DNA of 43,688 nt from Myxococcales bacterium. Lineage in GTDB: Bacteria > Myxococcota_A > Polyangia > Polyangiales > Polyangiaceae. The notes beneath the pieces were generated by a model, which saw only the letters and a list, made by a program, of their open reading frames with translations, was not told the origin of the DNA and made no database searches. The DNA lies in assembly GCA_025351875.1 (NCBI GenBank), contig JANXVA010000276.1:1-43688 (forward strand). The letters are read 5' to 3'. Position 1 is the stretch's first letter. The number at the start of each line of letters is the position of its first letter. The translations under genes and the position numbers were made by a program. Positions 1 to 8,167 of this stretch are shown here, piece after piece.

Positions 1-69
1 CGCGCGAGCGCCGCCGCGGGCGTCGTGAAGGACAGGTTCGCGAGCCGCACCGGGGTCACGCCGCTTTGA
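1..69 (+). CDS. 3' end of an unknown upstream gene (partial)
   Basis: An open frame enters from the left edge and ends at TGA 67-69. Only 22 codons are visible, reading ...AAGVVKDRFASRTGVTPL. The stop overlaps the TTG start of the next gene as TTGA, which suggests translational coupling. The tail faintly resembles the C-terminal part of the downstream lipoprotein (AKGVVLNTSSRF), so it may be a tandem paralogue. That is a guess from few residues, and no function can be assigned. Confidence 0.55.
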   Translation, partial: RASAAAGVVKDRFASRTGVTPL

Positions 70-1448
70 GCCTCGTCACGCGGCGCAAGCTGCTCGGCGG
101 CTTTGCGACGCTGCCGCTCGTCGCGCTCGTCAGCTCACCGCCGCTCCTCGCGGCGTGCGGGAGCCGGCCGCCCGAGACCCCGCTCGCGCACCTGTACGGG
201 CACGAGTGGGTGCATGGCGCGTACAAGCTCTACTCGACGAAGTACGCCGCCGTGCAGACGTCTGCCGACGACACGAGCCGCGACGTCTACCGCGTGCTCG
301 CGCAGAAGGGCATCGTCGCGCTCGACGCGCTGCAATCCCGCGACGTGCCGTTCTACGTGCGCGTCGACCCCTCCGCGCACTCGTTCGCGATCGAGCGAAA
401 GGTCCCCGAGAGACTCACGTTCACCGCGGACATGACCGAAGCCGACCGCAAGAACACTGAAGCGTCATGGAAGAAGGCGCGCGACAGCATCCACCTCGAC
501 TACGAGGAGGTTCACCGCCTCGATCACGCGCTCACGCGCCTGCTCGGCGAGTTGCAGCGGCTACGCAACGCGATCGAGGAAGGCCGGGTGGAGCAGTACC
601 GTATCGTCGTGCAGCTCGCCGAGCTCAAGGCCGATCCGACGCGCCTCCCGTATGAGCTGCCCTATCAAGTCACGCCGAAGGACTACGAGGAGATCCTGCT
701 CCTCTTGCTCGAACGGCTCGAGGACGATCGCGCGCGGCTCGGCGTCATCGAGAGCGATGTAGTCGCGGTGGGGATGACCGTCCGCGCGACGGACGCAGGC
801 TCTGCGACGATGGCCGCCAGCATTCGCAAGGTCTTGCTCGCGGTGCTCGAGGATGGCAGCGCCAAGCCTCGCGAGCCTATTTTCCCGGCAGACCACGGCG
901 AACGAACGAAGCTCCTCGCCGCTGCACGCGCGCTCCAAGGCAAGCTCGAAGCGAGCCCCGAGTTCCTCGCATGGCGCAAGGTCGAGACCGAGAAGAAGCT
1001 CGCCGCGCTCGGCGCGTTCCTGCAGGCGCTCGACACGATGACCGGGCTGCCGACCTCGCAGGTGTATCGCACGGTGCTGAACCTATGGCGCGGCGACCAC
1101 GACTACCTGACCTACCTGAAGACGATCGCCGGCTTCGTTCCGCACGGCGGCGCAGTCGCGCGGACGATCTTCGAGGCCATCGAGTACACGGACAAGGCGC
1201 GCCAGGTAGGCGGCACCGTGCTGGCGAGCCTGAAGGCGGTCTCCAGCGGTAGCCTCGATGCCGTGGCGGCGGAGGTGAAGGCGCAGGCGACGGCGCAGGC
1301 GAAGGGGGTGGTGCTGAACACCTCGTCACGCTTCGCGCTGGAGCGCGCGGACAAGCAACTCTCCTTCTTCAAGGACAAGGCGGAGGTCGCGAAGGTGAAC
1401 GACCTTCTCGCGCAGTCCGACCTCATGAAGGCCATCCCCGGCCTCTGA
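66..1448 (+). CDS. Tat-type lipoprotein of unknown function, helical
   Basis: 460 aa. The N-terminus has a twin-arginine stretch (TRRKLLG, residues 5-11), a hydrophobic segment and a lipobox-like LLAAC at about residues 27-31, so it is probably an exported lipoprotein, possibly through Tat. The mature part is rich in Leu, Glu, Arg and Ala. Heptad-like stretches (about 145-235) predict long helices or coiled coil. I recognise no enzyme motif. The start is TTG at 66, overlapping the previous stop (TTGA), and no better start precedes the signal peptide. It is probably co-expressed with the truncated upstream gene. I know of no named family, and the function is open. Confidence 0.8.
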   Translation: MSLVTRRKLLGGFATLPLVALVSSPPLLAACGSRPPETPLAHLYGHEWVHGAYKLYSTKYAAVQTSADDTSRDVYRVLAQKGIVALDALQSRDVPFYVRVDPSAHSFAIERKVPERLTFTADMTEADRKNTEASWKKARDSIHLDYEEVHRLDHALTRLLGELQRLRNAIEEGRVEQYRIVVQLAELKADPTRLPYELPYQVTPKDYEEILLLLLERLEDDRARLGVIESDVVAVGMTVRATDAGSATMAASIRKVLLAVLEDGSAKPREPIFPADHGERTKLLAAARALQGKLEASPEFLAWRKVETEKKLAALGAFLQALDTMTGLPTSQVYRTVLNLWRGDHDYLTYLKTIAGFVPHGGAVARTIFEAIEYTDKARQVGGTVLASLKAVSSGSLDAVAAEVKAQATAQAKGVVLNTSSRFALERADKQLSFFKDKAEVAKVNDLLAQSDLMKAIPGL

Positions 1449-1468
1449 ATCATCGCTACCATCCCCGC

Positions 1469-1888
1469 ATGTCCACGGCTCACCCGGTCTCCGTCTCGAT
1501 CCCCGTGCAGTGGGGGGACATGGATGCTCTCGGTCACGTCAACAACGCGAGGTTCTTCAGCTGGTTCGAATCGGCACGAATCGCGCTGTTTCAGCGGATC
1601 GGCGTGGCCACGAGCCGTCCGTCCGAGGTGGGCCCCATCCTCGCGACGACCACCTGCGATTTCCTGCGCCCGGTCGTCTTCCCGGCCACGTTGCAGATCG
1701 GCGTGCGCGTCGCGCGCGTCGGCGAGACGAGCATCGGGATGGAGTACGAGATCAAGGACGCGGCCACGACGGTCGGGACGGCGACGGTCTATGCGCGTGG
1801 CACGTCTGTGGCAGTGATGGTCGACTACGGGACGATGCAGAAGGTCCGCGTCCCCGACGCCGTGCGCGCCGCGATCGCCGCGCTCTAG
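1469..1888 (+). CDS. Acyl-CoA thioesterase, 4HBT hot-dog fold
   Basis: 139 aa, the usual length for YbgC/FadM-type single-domain thioesterases. The hallmark motif GDMDALGHVNNARFFSWFE (about residues 16-34) contains the catalytic Asp of the 4-hydroxybenzoyl-CoA thioesterase family and the conserved HVNN. The family hydrolyses acyl-CoA to free acid and CoA in the cytoplasm, and the acyl preference cannot be read from sequence. The ATG lies 20 nt behind the preceding stop. TACCAT sits exactly 6 nt before the ATG with no Shine-Dalgarno sequence, so the mRNA may be leaderless. The gene converges on the lipoprotein at 1896. Confidence 0.9.
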   Translation: MSTAHPVSVSIPVQWGDMDALGHVNNARFFSWFESARIALFQRIGVATSRPSEVGPILATTTCDFLRPVVFPATLQIGVRVARVGETSIGMEYEIKDAATTVGTATVYARGTSVAVMVDYGTMQKVRVPDAVRAAIAAL

Positions 1889-1895
1889 TTGCTCG

Positions 1896-2855
1896 TCACT
1901 TCCCGGCGCAGTCGACCGGCTGCCACGTCGGGTCGATGGTCCCGTACTTCGCCGTGTAGATGTCCGTCCCGCTCTTCGACGGTGCGGGCCCGCACAGGGG
2001 CCCGTACAGGATGTAATCGCAGAGCGGGTTCGAGTTGTGCGCGCAGTCGTAGTCCTGGTCGAGCTCGAGCGCGTAAGGGTCGACGAGCCCCGTCACGTCG
2101 GTTCGACCGAGGGGCTTCAGCGCATCGGCGCTCGTCGTGCTCACGAAGAACTGCACCTGACCGCGGGGTCCACCGTTCACGGTCTCGTCGCTCAGGTTGA
2201 ACGGCGCGTGCGGGCCGGCGAGGTCCTGCGAGTCGTGCCAGGAGCTCCCCGCGCCGACCTGGATGTCGGCGAGCTCGGGGGCGCCGCCGTCGCTCATTCC
2301 CTTGGTGGTGTTCGTGACGACGAGTGCCTTGTGCAGCGCCTCGTCGATCGAGACGAACATGCGGTTGCCGTCTCCGCCGCACGAGCCGTGGTCGGACCTG
2401 GTCGCGCCGTCTCCGCCGGCCACGCGATAGAGCTTCGTCGCGTGGGACAGCATCGAGCTCGCATCCGCGGAGAGCTTCGAGCCCTGGAGGCGTGCCGTGA
2501 GTGTCAGGTAAACGCCCTGCGCCGAAGGCACGAGGGTCCGCCAGAGATCGCAGACGCCGGTGAGGGTGCTCCCGTCGAGACCGTTCGACTGCTTCCCCGG
2601 TGTTGCGGTCAGGTATGCGAGGTACGTGGTGAGCAGCCGATCGCGGTTCGCCGTCAGCGAATCCGTGGCGGGTACGGCGGAGTCCGTCGTCGCATCGGGG
2701 AGGGCGGCATCGACGTCGGGAAGGACGCCCGAGTCGGCAATCCCCGCGTCCGGGGCCTTCTCGACGACCGGCGCTGCGCCGGTTCCGGAGCTCCCGCACG
2801 CCCAGCCGGCGCCGATTCCAGCGATGATGACGATCCGAGCAAGCCCCCCTCGCAT
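1896..2855 (-). CDS. Lipoprotein of unknown function
   Basis: 319 aa from ATG 2855; an in-frame start at 2894 would run into the divergent gene and is less likely. The N-terminus MRGGLARIVIIAGIGAGWAC looks like a signal peptide with a weak lipobox ending at Cys 20. A low-complexity Ala/Asp/Pro linker (about 25-60) follows, as is usual for myxobacterial surface lipoproteins. The globular part has several Cys (e.g. CDLW, SCGGD, YDCAHNSNPLCD, CGPAP) that may form disulfides. I recognise no enzyme motif. A TATAGT box lies 6 nt upstream of the ATG. Probably outer-membrane or secreted; function unknown. Confidence 0.78.
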   Translation of the reverse strand: MRGGLARIVIIAGIGAGWACGSSGTGAAPVVEKAPDAGIADSGVLPDVDAALPDATTDSAVPATDSLTANRDRLLTTYLAYLTATPGKQSNGLDGSTLTGVCDLWRTLVPSAQGVYLTLTARLQGSKLSADASSMLSHATKLYRVAGGDGATRSDHGSCGGDGNRMFVSIDEALHKALVVTNTTKGMSDGGAPELADIQVGAGSSWHDSQDLAGPHAPFNLSDETVNGGPRGQVQFFVSTTSADALKPLGRTDVTGLVDPYALELDQDYDCAHNSNPLCDYILYGPLCGPAPSKSGTDIYTAKYGTIDPTWQPVDCAGK

Positions 2856-2860
2856 GCCCC

Positions 2861-2867
2861 TACTATA
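2861..2867. promoter_or_regulatory. Overlapping divergent -10 elements (candidate bidirectional promoter)
   Basis: The 19 bp between the two divergent ATGs (2855 minus, 2875 plus) contain TACTATA. Read on plus it gives TACTAT, 8 nt before the panE ATG. Read on minus it gives TATAGT, 6 nt before the lipoprotein ATG. Both distances place the expected transcription start at or next to the start codon. No clear -35 box is visible on either side. Confidence 0.5.
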
Positions 2868-2874
2868 CGCCTCG

Positions 2875-3906
2875 ATGGGCAGCGCTCTACGCATCGGCGT
2901 GATGGGGGCCGGTGCGATCGGCTGTTACGTCGGTGGCTGCCTCGCCGCGGAGGGCGCAGACGTCGTCTTCGTCGGCCGCGAGCGCACGAAGAAGGAGCTC
3001 GAAGCGTCGGGGCTGGTCCTCTCGGATCTCCACGGCAACACCGGGCGCGTCGTCTCCAAGGATCGCATCGGGGTCTTCACCAAGGCGTCGGCTCTCGCCG
3101 ACTGCGACGTCGTGCTCTGCTGCGTGAAGAGCGCGCAGACCGCGGAGGTGGGCGCCGAGCTCGCCGAAGTGCTGGCGCCGGGCACGATCGTCGCGAGCCT
3201 GCAGAACGGCGTGCGGAACGCCGACGTGCTTCGCGAGAGCCTCGGCAAGCATATCGTGCTCGGCGGCATCGTCGGCTTCAACGTGGTCTCGAAGGGCGCA
3301 GGCACCCTTCGCCGGGCGACGAGCGGCCCGCTCGTGCTGGAGAGGGCGTTCGATGATCCGCGCATCGACGCGCTCGTGGCCCTGCTCGCTGCGGCGCGGC
3401 TCGATCCCTCGCTCGTCGCGGACATTCGCCCGCTCCAGTACTCGAAGCTCGTGATGAATCTGAACAACGCCGCCGGCGCCCTGAGCGATCGCCCGACCGT
3501 GGAGCTGCTCTCGGTCGAAGGCTACCGGCGCATCCTGCGCGCGGTGATGGCGGAGGCGCTCGCCGTGCTGCGCGCCGCGAAGATCCCGACCGGCCGCCTC
3601 GGGCCTCTGCCAACCCGGATGCTGCCGTTTCTCCTCGGGCTGCCGGCTCCCCTCTTTCGGGTGCTGGCCTCAGCCCAGATCAAGATCGATCCGTCGGCGC
3701 GCTCTTCGATGTGGGAGGACATCTCGAAGAACCGGCCGACCGAGGTGGACTACCTGAACGGCGAGATCGTCCGCGCCGCCGCGGAGTGCGGCGCGCGCGC
3801 GCCACTCAACGAGCGAATCGTCGAGCTCGTCCACGAGGCCGAGCGCGCGCAGCGAGGCTCACCCGCTCTCTCTCCCGAAGCCCTCTGGTCCGCGCTGAAC
3901 GAGTAG
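2875..3906 (+). CDS. panE: 2-dehydropantoate 2-reductase (ketopantoate reductase)
   Basis: 343 aa. Family enzymes reduce 2-dehydropantoate to pantoate with NADPH in pantothenate/CoA synthesis in the cytoplasm. The Rossmann motif GAGAIG is at residues 11-16 right after the start, as in all PanE/ApbA proteins. The C-terminal helical domain carries the expected YSKLVMNLNNAAGAL segment with its catalytic Lys (about 185) and the SSMWEDI...TEVDYLNGEI block (about 280-300) with the catalytic Glu. ATG 2875 places the glycine loop at the right distance from the N-terminus; longer in-frame starts would overlap the divergent gene completely. The ApbA/PanE family is broad, so a different 2-oxo acid substrate is possible. 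Confidence 0.9.
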   Translation: MGSALRIGVMGAGAIGCYVGGCLAAEGADVVFVGRERTKKELEASGLVLSDLHGNTGRVVSKDRIGVFTKASALADCDVVLCCVKSAQTAEVGAELAEVLAPGTIVASLQNGVRNADVLRESLGKHIVLGGIVGFNVVSKGAGTLRRATSGPLVLERAFDDPRIDALVALLAAARLDPSLVADIRPLQYSKLVMNLNNAAGALSDRPTVELLSVEGYRRILRAVMAEALAVLRAAKIPTGRLGPLPTRMLPFLLGLPAPLFRVLASAQIKIDPSARSSMWEDISKNRPTEVDYLNGEIVRAAAECGARAPLNERIVELVHEAERAQRGSPALSPEALWSALNE

Positions 3907-3940
3907 GGCATCGCTGAGCTCCGCTCTCGGAGAGGGAGTT

Positions 3941-3954
3941 CGGGCACGGGCACC
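3941..3954 (+). repeat. Intergenic copy of the (GGGCAC)n element
   Basis: CGGGCACGGGCACC preceded by a GAG/CTC-rich stretch (3922-3940). It matches the core of the longer copies at 12974-13010 and 31091-31137. It lies 35 nt behind the panE stop. The rest of 3907-4124 shows no gene or RNA I can support. Confidence 0.5.
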
Positions 3955-3968
3955 CGCCATTTTGCGGG
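3953..3968 (+). terminator. Weak hairpin downstream of panE
   Basis: CCCGC-CATTTT-GCGGG followed by GTTT. This 5-bp stem with a short T run lies about 45 nt behind the panE stop. It is plausible as a terminator but too short to be firm. Confidence 0.25.
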
Positions 3969-4124
3969 GTTTATGGGTGCTTCGCTTGCTAAGGAACGAC
4001 GCTCCGCCGAGGGGCTGCTGCGCTGCAAGGCAGGGGCAATTGGCCGACGTCGCCGTCGAGGACCATGCCCTTCTCACGCGAGCTTGCGGCTGTACTGGAA
4101 CTACGGCGGAGGAGGGGAGCGGCG

Positions 4125-5381
4125 CTAGCCGCGCACGCGCTTGACCACGGCCATGACCTCGTCGTCGGTCATGATGCGGTCGTTGGTCTTCGCGGCCTTC
4201 AGGATCTCGGCAACGAGCGCGTCATCGGCCTCGATCTTCCGCTGCGACAGCCAGAAGTTCACGTTCGAGGCGCCGCTCATGAAGCCGATGCAGATCTCCT
4301 GCGACCGGCCGATCATCCCCGCGGGCACGCCGCTGTAGATGCGATCCGCGAGCCACGTGTCGCCCTTGGCCATCGCCTTGATGACGGCCGACGCATGAAC
4401 GCCGGTCGCAGTTCGGAACGCGTCGCGGCCGACCAGCGGGTAGCTGATCGGGATGTCCCAGTGCACCGCGCTGGCGATGGTCTGGCAGTACTCGAGCAGC
4501 TTGGTCAGGTCCTGACCGTCGAGCTGACCAAGGAGCTTCAGGTTGAGGAGCAAGAGCTCCATCTGCGCGTTGCCGACGCGCTCGCCGATGCCGAGGCCCG
4601 TCGCATGGACGCGATCGGCGCCGTACTCGAAGGCCCAGATCGCGTTCTCGAGCGCGAGCCCGCGATCGTTGTGGCCGTGCCAGTCGATCCCGATCTCGGC
4701 GCCGGTGCCGGCGACGACGTTCTTCGTGAACTGGATGAGGTTGCGCACGCCGTCAGGTGTGGCGTGACCGACGGTGTCCGACAGACAGAGCCGGCTCGCG
4801 CCGTGATCGATGGCGGCGCGGAAGAGCGTCGTCAGGACCTCGGGCCGTGAGCGCGTCGTGTCCTCGGTGACGTAGGCGACTTCGAGGCCCGCCTTCACCG
4901 CGACGTCGATCGCCTCGGTGCTGCGCTTGGCGATGAGCTCGATGTCCCAGTTCTCGACGAACTGACGAATGGGGCTCGACCCGATGAACGCGTAGACCTG
5001 AACGGGGATGCCCGCGCGCTGCGAGAGCTCGATCATCGGGGTGATGTCGCCGACGACCGTGCGACCCGCGCAGGCGATCCCGATCTTCATCTTGCAGTCG
5101 ACGACCTCCTTGCAGAGGCGCAGGACGTCTTCGAAGGCGCGCTTGCTGGAGCCGGGGAGACCGACATCCGCAACATGGATGCCTAGGTCCTCCATGAGGT
5201 GGAGGATCTTCAACTTCTCTTCGATTCCCGGGTCCACGACCGAGGGATTCTGGAGCCCGTCACGCAGGGTCTCGTCGAAGAACGTGGCGTTCTTCGGCAA
5301 AATCCGACCTTTGCGATTGACCTCGTTCCAGTCGAAGATGAGGTCGGCCGCGCGATCGCGCTCGGTGGCGAACTCGGACAT
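4125..5381 (-). CDS. HMGL-family synthase, LeuA/homocitrate synthase-like
   Basis: 418 aa from ATG 5381. This is a DRE-TIM metallolyase: FFDETLRDGLQ (34-44) holds the metal-binding Asp and catalytic Arg, and WHGHNDRGLA (about 230) holds the HxH metal ligands. The GLGIGERVGNAQ segment (about 265) is the usual family signature. It probably condenses an acyl-CoA with a 2-oxo acid, as isopropylmalate, homocitrate or citramalate synthases do, but the sequence does not fix the substrate. It lacks the roughly 100-residue C-terminal regulatory (LeuA_dimer) domain of classical LeuA, so leucine feedback of that kind is not expected. No other leucine gene is nearby. It is divergent from the LuxR-type regulator. 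Confidence 0.83.
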   Translation of the reverse strand: MSEFATERDRAADLIFDWNEVNRKGRILPKNATFFDETLRDGLQNPSVVDPGIEEKLKILHLMEDLGIHVADVGLPGSSKRAFEDVLRLCKEVVDCKMKIGIACAGRTVVGDITPMIELSQRAGIPVQVYAFIGSSPIRQFVENWDIELIAKRSTEAIDVAVKAGLEVAYVTEDTTRSRPEVLTTLFRAAIDHGASRLCLSDTVGHATPDGVRNLIQFTKNVVAGTGAEIGIDWHGHNDRGLALENAIWAFEYGADRVHATGLGIGERVGNAQMELLLLNLKLLGQLDGQDLTKLLEYCQTIASAVHWDIPISYPLVGRDAFRTATGVHASAVIKAMAKGDTWLADRIYSGVPAGMIGRSQEICIGFMSGASNVNFWLSQRKIEADDALVAEILKAAKTNDRIMTDDEVMAVVKRVRG

Positions 5382-5384
5382 GAC

Positions 5385-5393
5385 TACAGTATG
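5385..5393. promoter_or_regulatory. Second overlapping divergent -10 element
   Basis: TACAGTATG between the divergent genes gives TACAGT on plus (35 nt before the 5426 ATG) and TACTGT/CATACT on minus (4 or 6 nt before the 5381 ATG). The near symmetry repeats what is seen at 2861-2867. The plus gene also has AGGAG at 5411-5415, 10 nt before its ATG. Confidence 0.4.
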
Positions 5394-5425
5394 CCACGAC
5401 ACACGCTCACAGGAGTGACGACACG

Positions 5426-6541
5426 ATGGAAGAGCTCGGGGCCCTCGACATCGCACGACTCTCGGTAGTCCAGCACGGGACGCGTTCCAGCTTCCGGCGG
5501 CGCGTCATGGACGCGATGCGTCAGGTCGTCCCGGCGTCCGGGGCGTTCATCTGCTTCGGCACCGAGGACGGGCGTGCCTATGCGGATTCCTCGCGTCTCG
5601 TCGATGGTGTCCTCGGGTCCCTGAAGGGCCCGGAAGGCACTCGTCTGACGCAGGCCTTCGGCTTCGAGACCAAGAGCGTCGTCGAGACGACGCGGCGCGT
5701 CTATGTGGCCGGGGAGCTCTACCCGGACGCGGAGCGGATGAGGTTGACGTACTTCGAGGCTCACGCGGCCGACGGGATGAAGCACGCCCTCCTCTTCTTC
5801 CTCCACGAGGGCGGCGTCCTCTTCGGGCTCGCCGGCCTCGAGCGCCGCGAGGCCGAGGGTGAGTTCACCGCCGAGGACGTGCAGAAGATCGAGTCGCTCG
5901 GACCGTTCGTCGTCGCCGGGGTTCGCACGCAGCTCGCCTACGACGAGCTCTCGCGCGAGGCCGCCGCGCTGCGCGCCTTCAGCAAGGTGAGCGGGACGCT
6001 GTTCGTCGTCGACCGCGAGCGTCGCAAGGTCCTCTGGGCGGCGAACCGCGAGCGCGGTGTCGACTGGGAGGTCGACGTTGCGCCCATCGCGGACCACATC
6101 GTCGATGCCGCGGAGCAGTCGCTCGCCGCCCGCGCGAAGGGGGACGCGCTCCCGACGCCGCCACGGCTTCCGTCGGGCGCCGTCGTCGGCGTCGCGAAGA
6201 TCGACGGCGACCCGGTGTTCGGCAGCGCGAAGTGCGCCGTCCTTCGCGTGGAGCATCAGGACAAGCCCCAGCCGATCGACGGCTTGAGCAAGCGCGAACG
6301 AGAGATCGCGAAGCTGCTCGTGGCCGGCTACAGCGGCGTGAACGTGGCGGCCATCTCGGGCCTCTCCGAGAACACGGTTCGCACGTACGTCAGGCGCCTC
6401 TACCAGAAGCTCGGTGTCGCCAACCGCGCGGACCTCGTTCGCAAGCTGATGTCGCCGGAGCCGAGGTCGGCTGCCCCGTCGTCGATCCTCGCCCCGCCGC
6501 CCGACTCGTCGCTGGTCGACGGCGACGACACCCTCGACTGA
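5426..6541 (+). CDS. LuxR-family transcriptional regulator
   Basis: 371 aa. The C-terminal GerE/LuxR helix-turn-helix is clear: LSKREREIAKLLVAGYS...LSENTVRTYVRRLYQKLGV (about 287-335), with the conserved E, TV and KLGV positions. The N-terminal 270 residues have mixed alpha/beta character and may be a GAF/PAS-like sensor (about 85-190); no receiver-domain Asp pattern is present, so it is not a classical NarL-type response regulator. An acidic, Ser/Pro-rich tail follows the DNA-binding domain. An AGGAG ribosome binding site precedes the ATG by 10 nt. It is transcribed away from the HMGL-family synthase 44 bp off and may control it, which is inference from position only. Confidence 0.85.
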   Translation: MEELGALDIARLSVVQHGTRSSFRRRVMDAMRQVVPASGAFICFGTEDGRAYADSSRLVDGVLGSLKGPEGTRLTQAFGFETKSVVETTRRVYVAGELYPDAERMRLTYFEAHAADGMKHALLFFLHEGGVLFGLAGLERREAEGEFTAEDVQKIESLGPFVVAGVRTQLAYDELSREAAALRAFSKVSGTLFVVDRERRKVLWAANRERGVDWEVDVAPIADHIVDAAEQSLAARAKGDALPTPPRLPSGAVVGVAKIDGDPVFGSAKCAVLRVEHQDKPQPIDGLSKREREIAKLLVAGYSGVNVAAISGLSENTVRTYVRRLYQKLGVANRADLVRKLMSPEPRSAAPSSILAPPPDSSLVDGDDTLD

Positions 6542-7255
6542 TCAGTGGAGACCGGGGTCGTCGCCGTCGATGAAGATGGCGTCGACCTCGCTCGAGACGG
6601 GCTTCAGCAGGTCGAGCAGCGCCGTCTTCGTGTCGGCCTTCATGTCGACGAACTCGACGCCGAGCCCCGTGAACGCGGGCTCCTCGATGCGGCGGCGCAC
6701 GATGACGTCGAACGCGAGTGATGGATGCCCGTTCGAGTGGACCTGCAGGTGAGCGCGCGTGCCGACCGGCATCGCCGACTCGGAGCGGATCGCCATGCCC
6801 GTCTCGGACACATCGCGCGTGCTGAGGCGCCTCCCGTCGACGATCACCTCGAGCTGGAGCTTGAAGCGCTCCGAGGAGCGCCGCACCTTGTCCGTGGCGC
6901 TGGCCGACGCCGTGCCTGCCTTCAGGCGCACCTTCAGGTCGTAGACGAACTTCTCCCAGGCCTTCGACTCCTGGACGGGTCCCCAGAACTGCACGCCGAT
7001 GCCCGGCACCAGCTCGCCGTCGCCGGGGGGAACCACGTGCACGACCATCGCGTGCGCCGAGACGGTCTCGCCGCCTGGCATGTCGAAAGCTACCTTCACG
7101 AGCTGCCGTAGCGAGGGCGGCGCATCCGTGCGAAGGAACGCGCCACGAAAGCTGACGTCATTCGTCAGGAGCTCGACGTTCTCCCCGCGACGCACGACGC
7201 GGGCGGCGATGCGCGCGGGATAGCGAAGCTCGCGCCGCTTGTTCTCCTCGGACAC
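6542..7255 (-). CDS. Tandem PilZ-domain protein
   Basis: 237 aa from GTG 7255 (MSEENKRRELRYPAR); an ATG at 7306 would add 17 residues. The GTG is preferred because TAACCT stands 7 nt upstream and the product then begins as PilZ proteins usually do. There are two PilZ domains. The first (about 5-95) has RRELR and DVSFRG; the second (about 125-220) has RSSER and DVSETG. Both carry the RxxxR and DxSxxG motifs that bind c-di-GMP. It is probably a cytoplasmic c-di-GMP effector; the target is unknown. Its stop immediately abuts the convergent LuxR-type gene. Confidence 0.85.
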   Translation of the reverse strand: MSEENKRRELRYPARIAARVVRRGENVELLTNDVSFRGAFLRTDAPPSLRQLVKVAFDMPGGETVSAHAMVVHVVPPGDGELVPGIGVQFWGPVQESKAWEKFVYDLKVRLKAGTASASATDKVRRSSERFKLQLEVIVDGRRLSTRDVSETGMAIRSESAMPVGTRAHLQVHSNGHPSLAFDVIVRRRIEEPAFTGLGVEFVDMKADTKTALLDLLKPVSSEVDAIFIDGDDPGLH

Positions 7256-7406
7256 CGCACAGAGGTTAGTCACCCCTCGGCTCGGAGGGAAGACTCCGTG
7301 CCGCATCGGTCATGGCAAAATCATGCTGCGCTCACGCTGCGTACCGCCTTGACGTTGCGGTTTTCCGCGTGCAGTGGCCGGATCGGTGCGGTACACCGCT
7401 GCGCCC

Positions 7407-8012
7407 ATGCCCTCCCAGAGCTCGAAGAAGGTCGAGACCCCGCTCGCCAAGGCCGCTGCCGCGCTCGAGGACGAGCTGCACGAGTACGAGAAGTTCGTCG
7501 CCGAGGTGAAGCGCATGCACCTCGACAACGAGAAGGCGATGCACCGCGCGAAGGACCTGCTCGAGCACTGCGCCGCCGGCGAGCAGCGCATGGCCGAGCG
7601 CCTCCAGGCCTTCGCCGCCGCCATGCAGGACGTTCAGGTCCGTCAGCAGTCGTGCGTCGGCGAGGCTGTCCTCGCGGCCGAGAAGATCCAGGGGCGCCTC
7701 CAGAACCGCTCTGCGCTGCTCGAGCGCTTCTCCGCCCTCGGGGATCGCGCTCGCGCCCTGACCGAGCCGGTCGCCGCGCTCGAGGGCAAGCAGGGTGAGC
7801 CCAGCGCTCAGGATCTCCTGACGACGCTCGCAGAGGTCGCCACTCGCGCCGAGGCCGTCGTCGCGGAGGCCGAGGCGCTGAGCGGCGATGCCACGACTGA
7901 CGACTGGCCGGACATCGCGCGTGAGGCGGCCACCCTCAAGCAACAGCTGCTCACCGCACGGAACAAGATCCTCCTCGCTCAGCGCGACGTCGCGGCGCGA
8001 ACGCCGAGCTGA
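7407..8012 (+). CDS. Coiled-coil protein of unknown function
   Basis: 201 aa from ATG 7407 (MPSQSSKKVETPLAK); an earlier in-frame start at 7374 is possible but adds non-helical residues. It is almost wholly helical, rich in Ala, Glu, Leu and Arg, with heptad patterning from about 15 to 195. It has no signal peptide, no membrane segment and no catalytic motif. Two Cys are present (about 52 and 76). Probably a cytoplasmic structural or scaffold protein. It is divergent from the double-PilZ gene 151 bp away, and the context does not define a role. Confidence 0.75.
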   Translation: MPSQSSKKVETPLAKAAAALEDELHEYEKFVAEVKRMHLDNEKAMHRAKDLLEHCAAGEQRMAERLQAFAAAMQDVQVRQQSCVGEAVLAAEKIQGRLQNRSALLERFSALGDRARALTEPVAALEGKQGEPSAQDLLTTLAEVATRAEAVVAEAEALSGDATTDDWPDIAREAATLKQQLLTARNKILLAQRDVAARTPS

Positions 8013-8140
8013 TTCGAGCTCTGTGCTCGCGGGCCGCCGGCCGTGCAGGCCGCCAGCACGATGATGCCGATCGCGGCGCCGACGAGCAGCGCGCGGCGCA
8101 GCGAGCGAGAAGACCACCCGAAGCCCTTGGGACGCGCCAT
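7979..8140 (-). CDS. Possible small lipoprotein or membrane peptide (53 aa)
   Basis: MARPKGFGWSSRSLRR, then a hydrophobic stretch ALLVGAAIGIIVLAAC ending in a lipobox-like VLAAC at about residue 32, then a short polar tail. This is a plausible signal peptide plus lipobox. A longer form from ATG 8197 adds 19 residues but runs through the palindrome at 8168-8186. GGAGG touches the 8140 ATG without spacing, so ribosome binding is poor. The 3' end overlaps the convergent coiled-coil gene by 34 bp. It may be spurious. Confidence 0.38.
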   Translation of the reverse strand: MARPKGFGWSSRSLRRALLVGAAIGIIVLAACTAGGPRAQSSNQLGVRAATSR

Positions 8141-8167
8141 CCTCCGGAGGGATGCAACCGGAGGACC

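Noticed and set aside
2560-2874. N-terminal extension of panE from 2560
   Set aside because: It is antisense to the lipoprotein gene, and the Rossmann glycine loop of the family lies at the very N-terminus, which fits ATG 2875.
3907-4124. tRNA or small RNA gene between panE and the HMGL-family gene
   Set aside because: No cloverleaf, no conserved T-loop sequence and no promoter-terminator pair could be found; only the (GGGCAC)2 motif and a weak hairpin.
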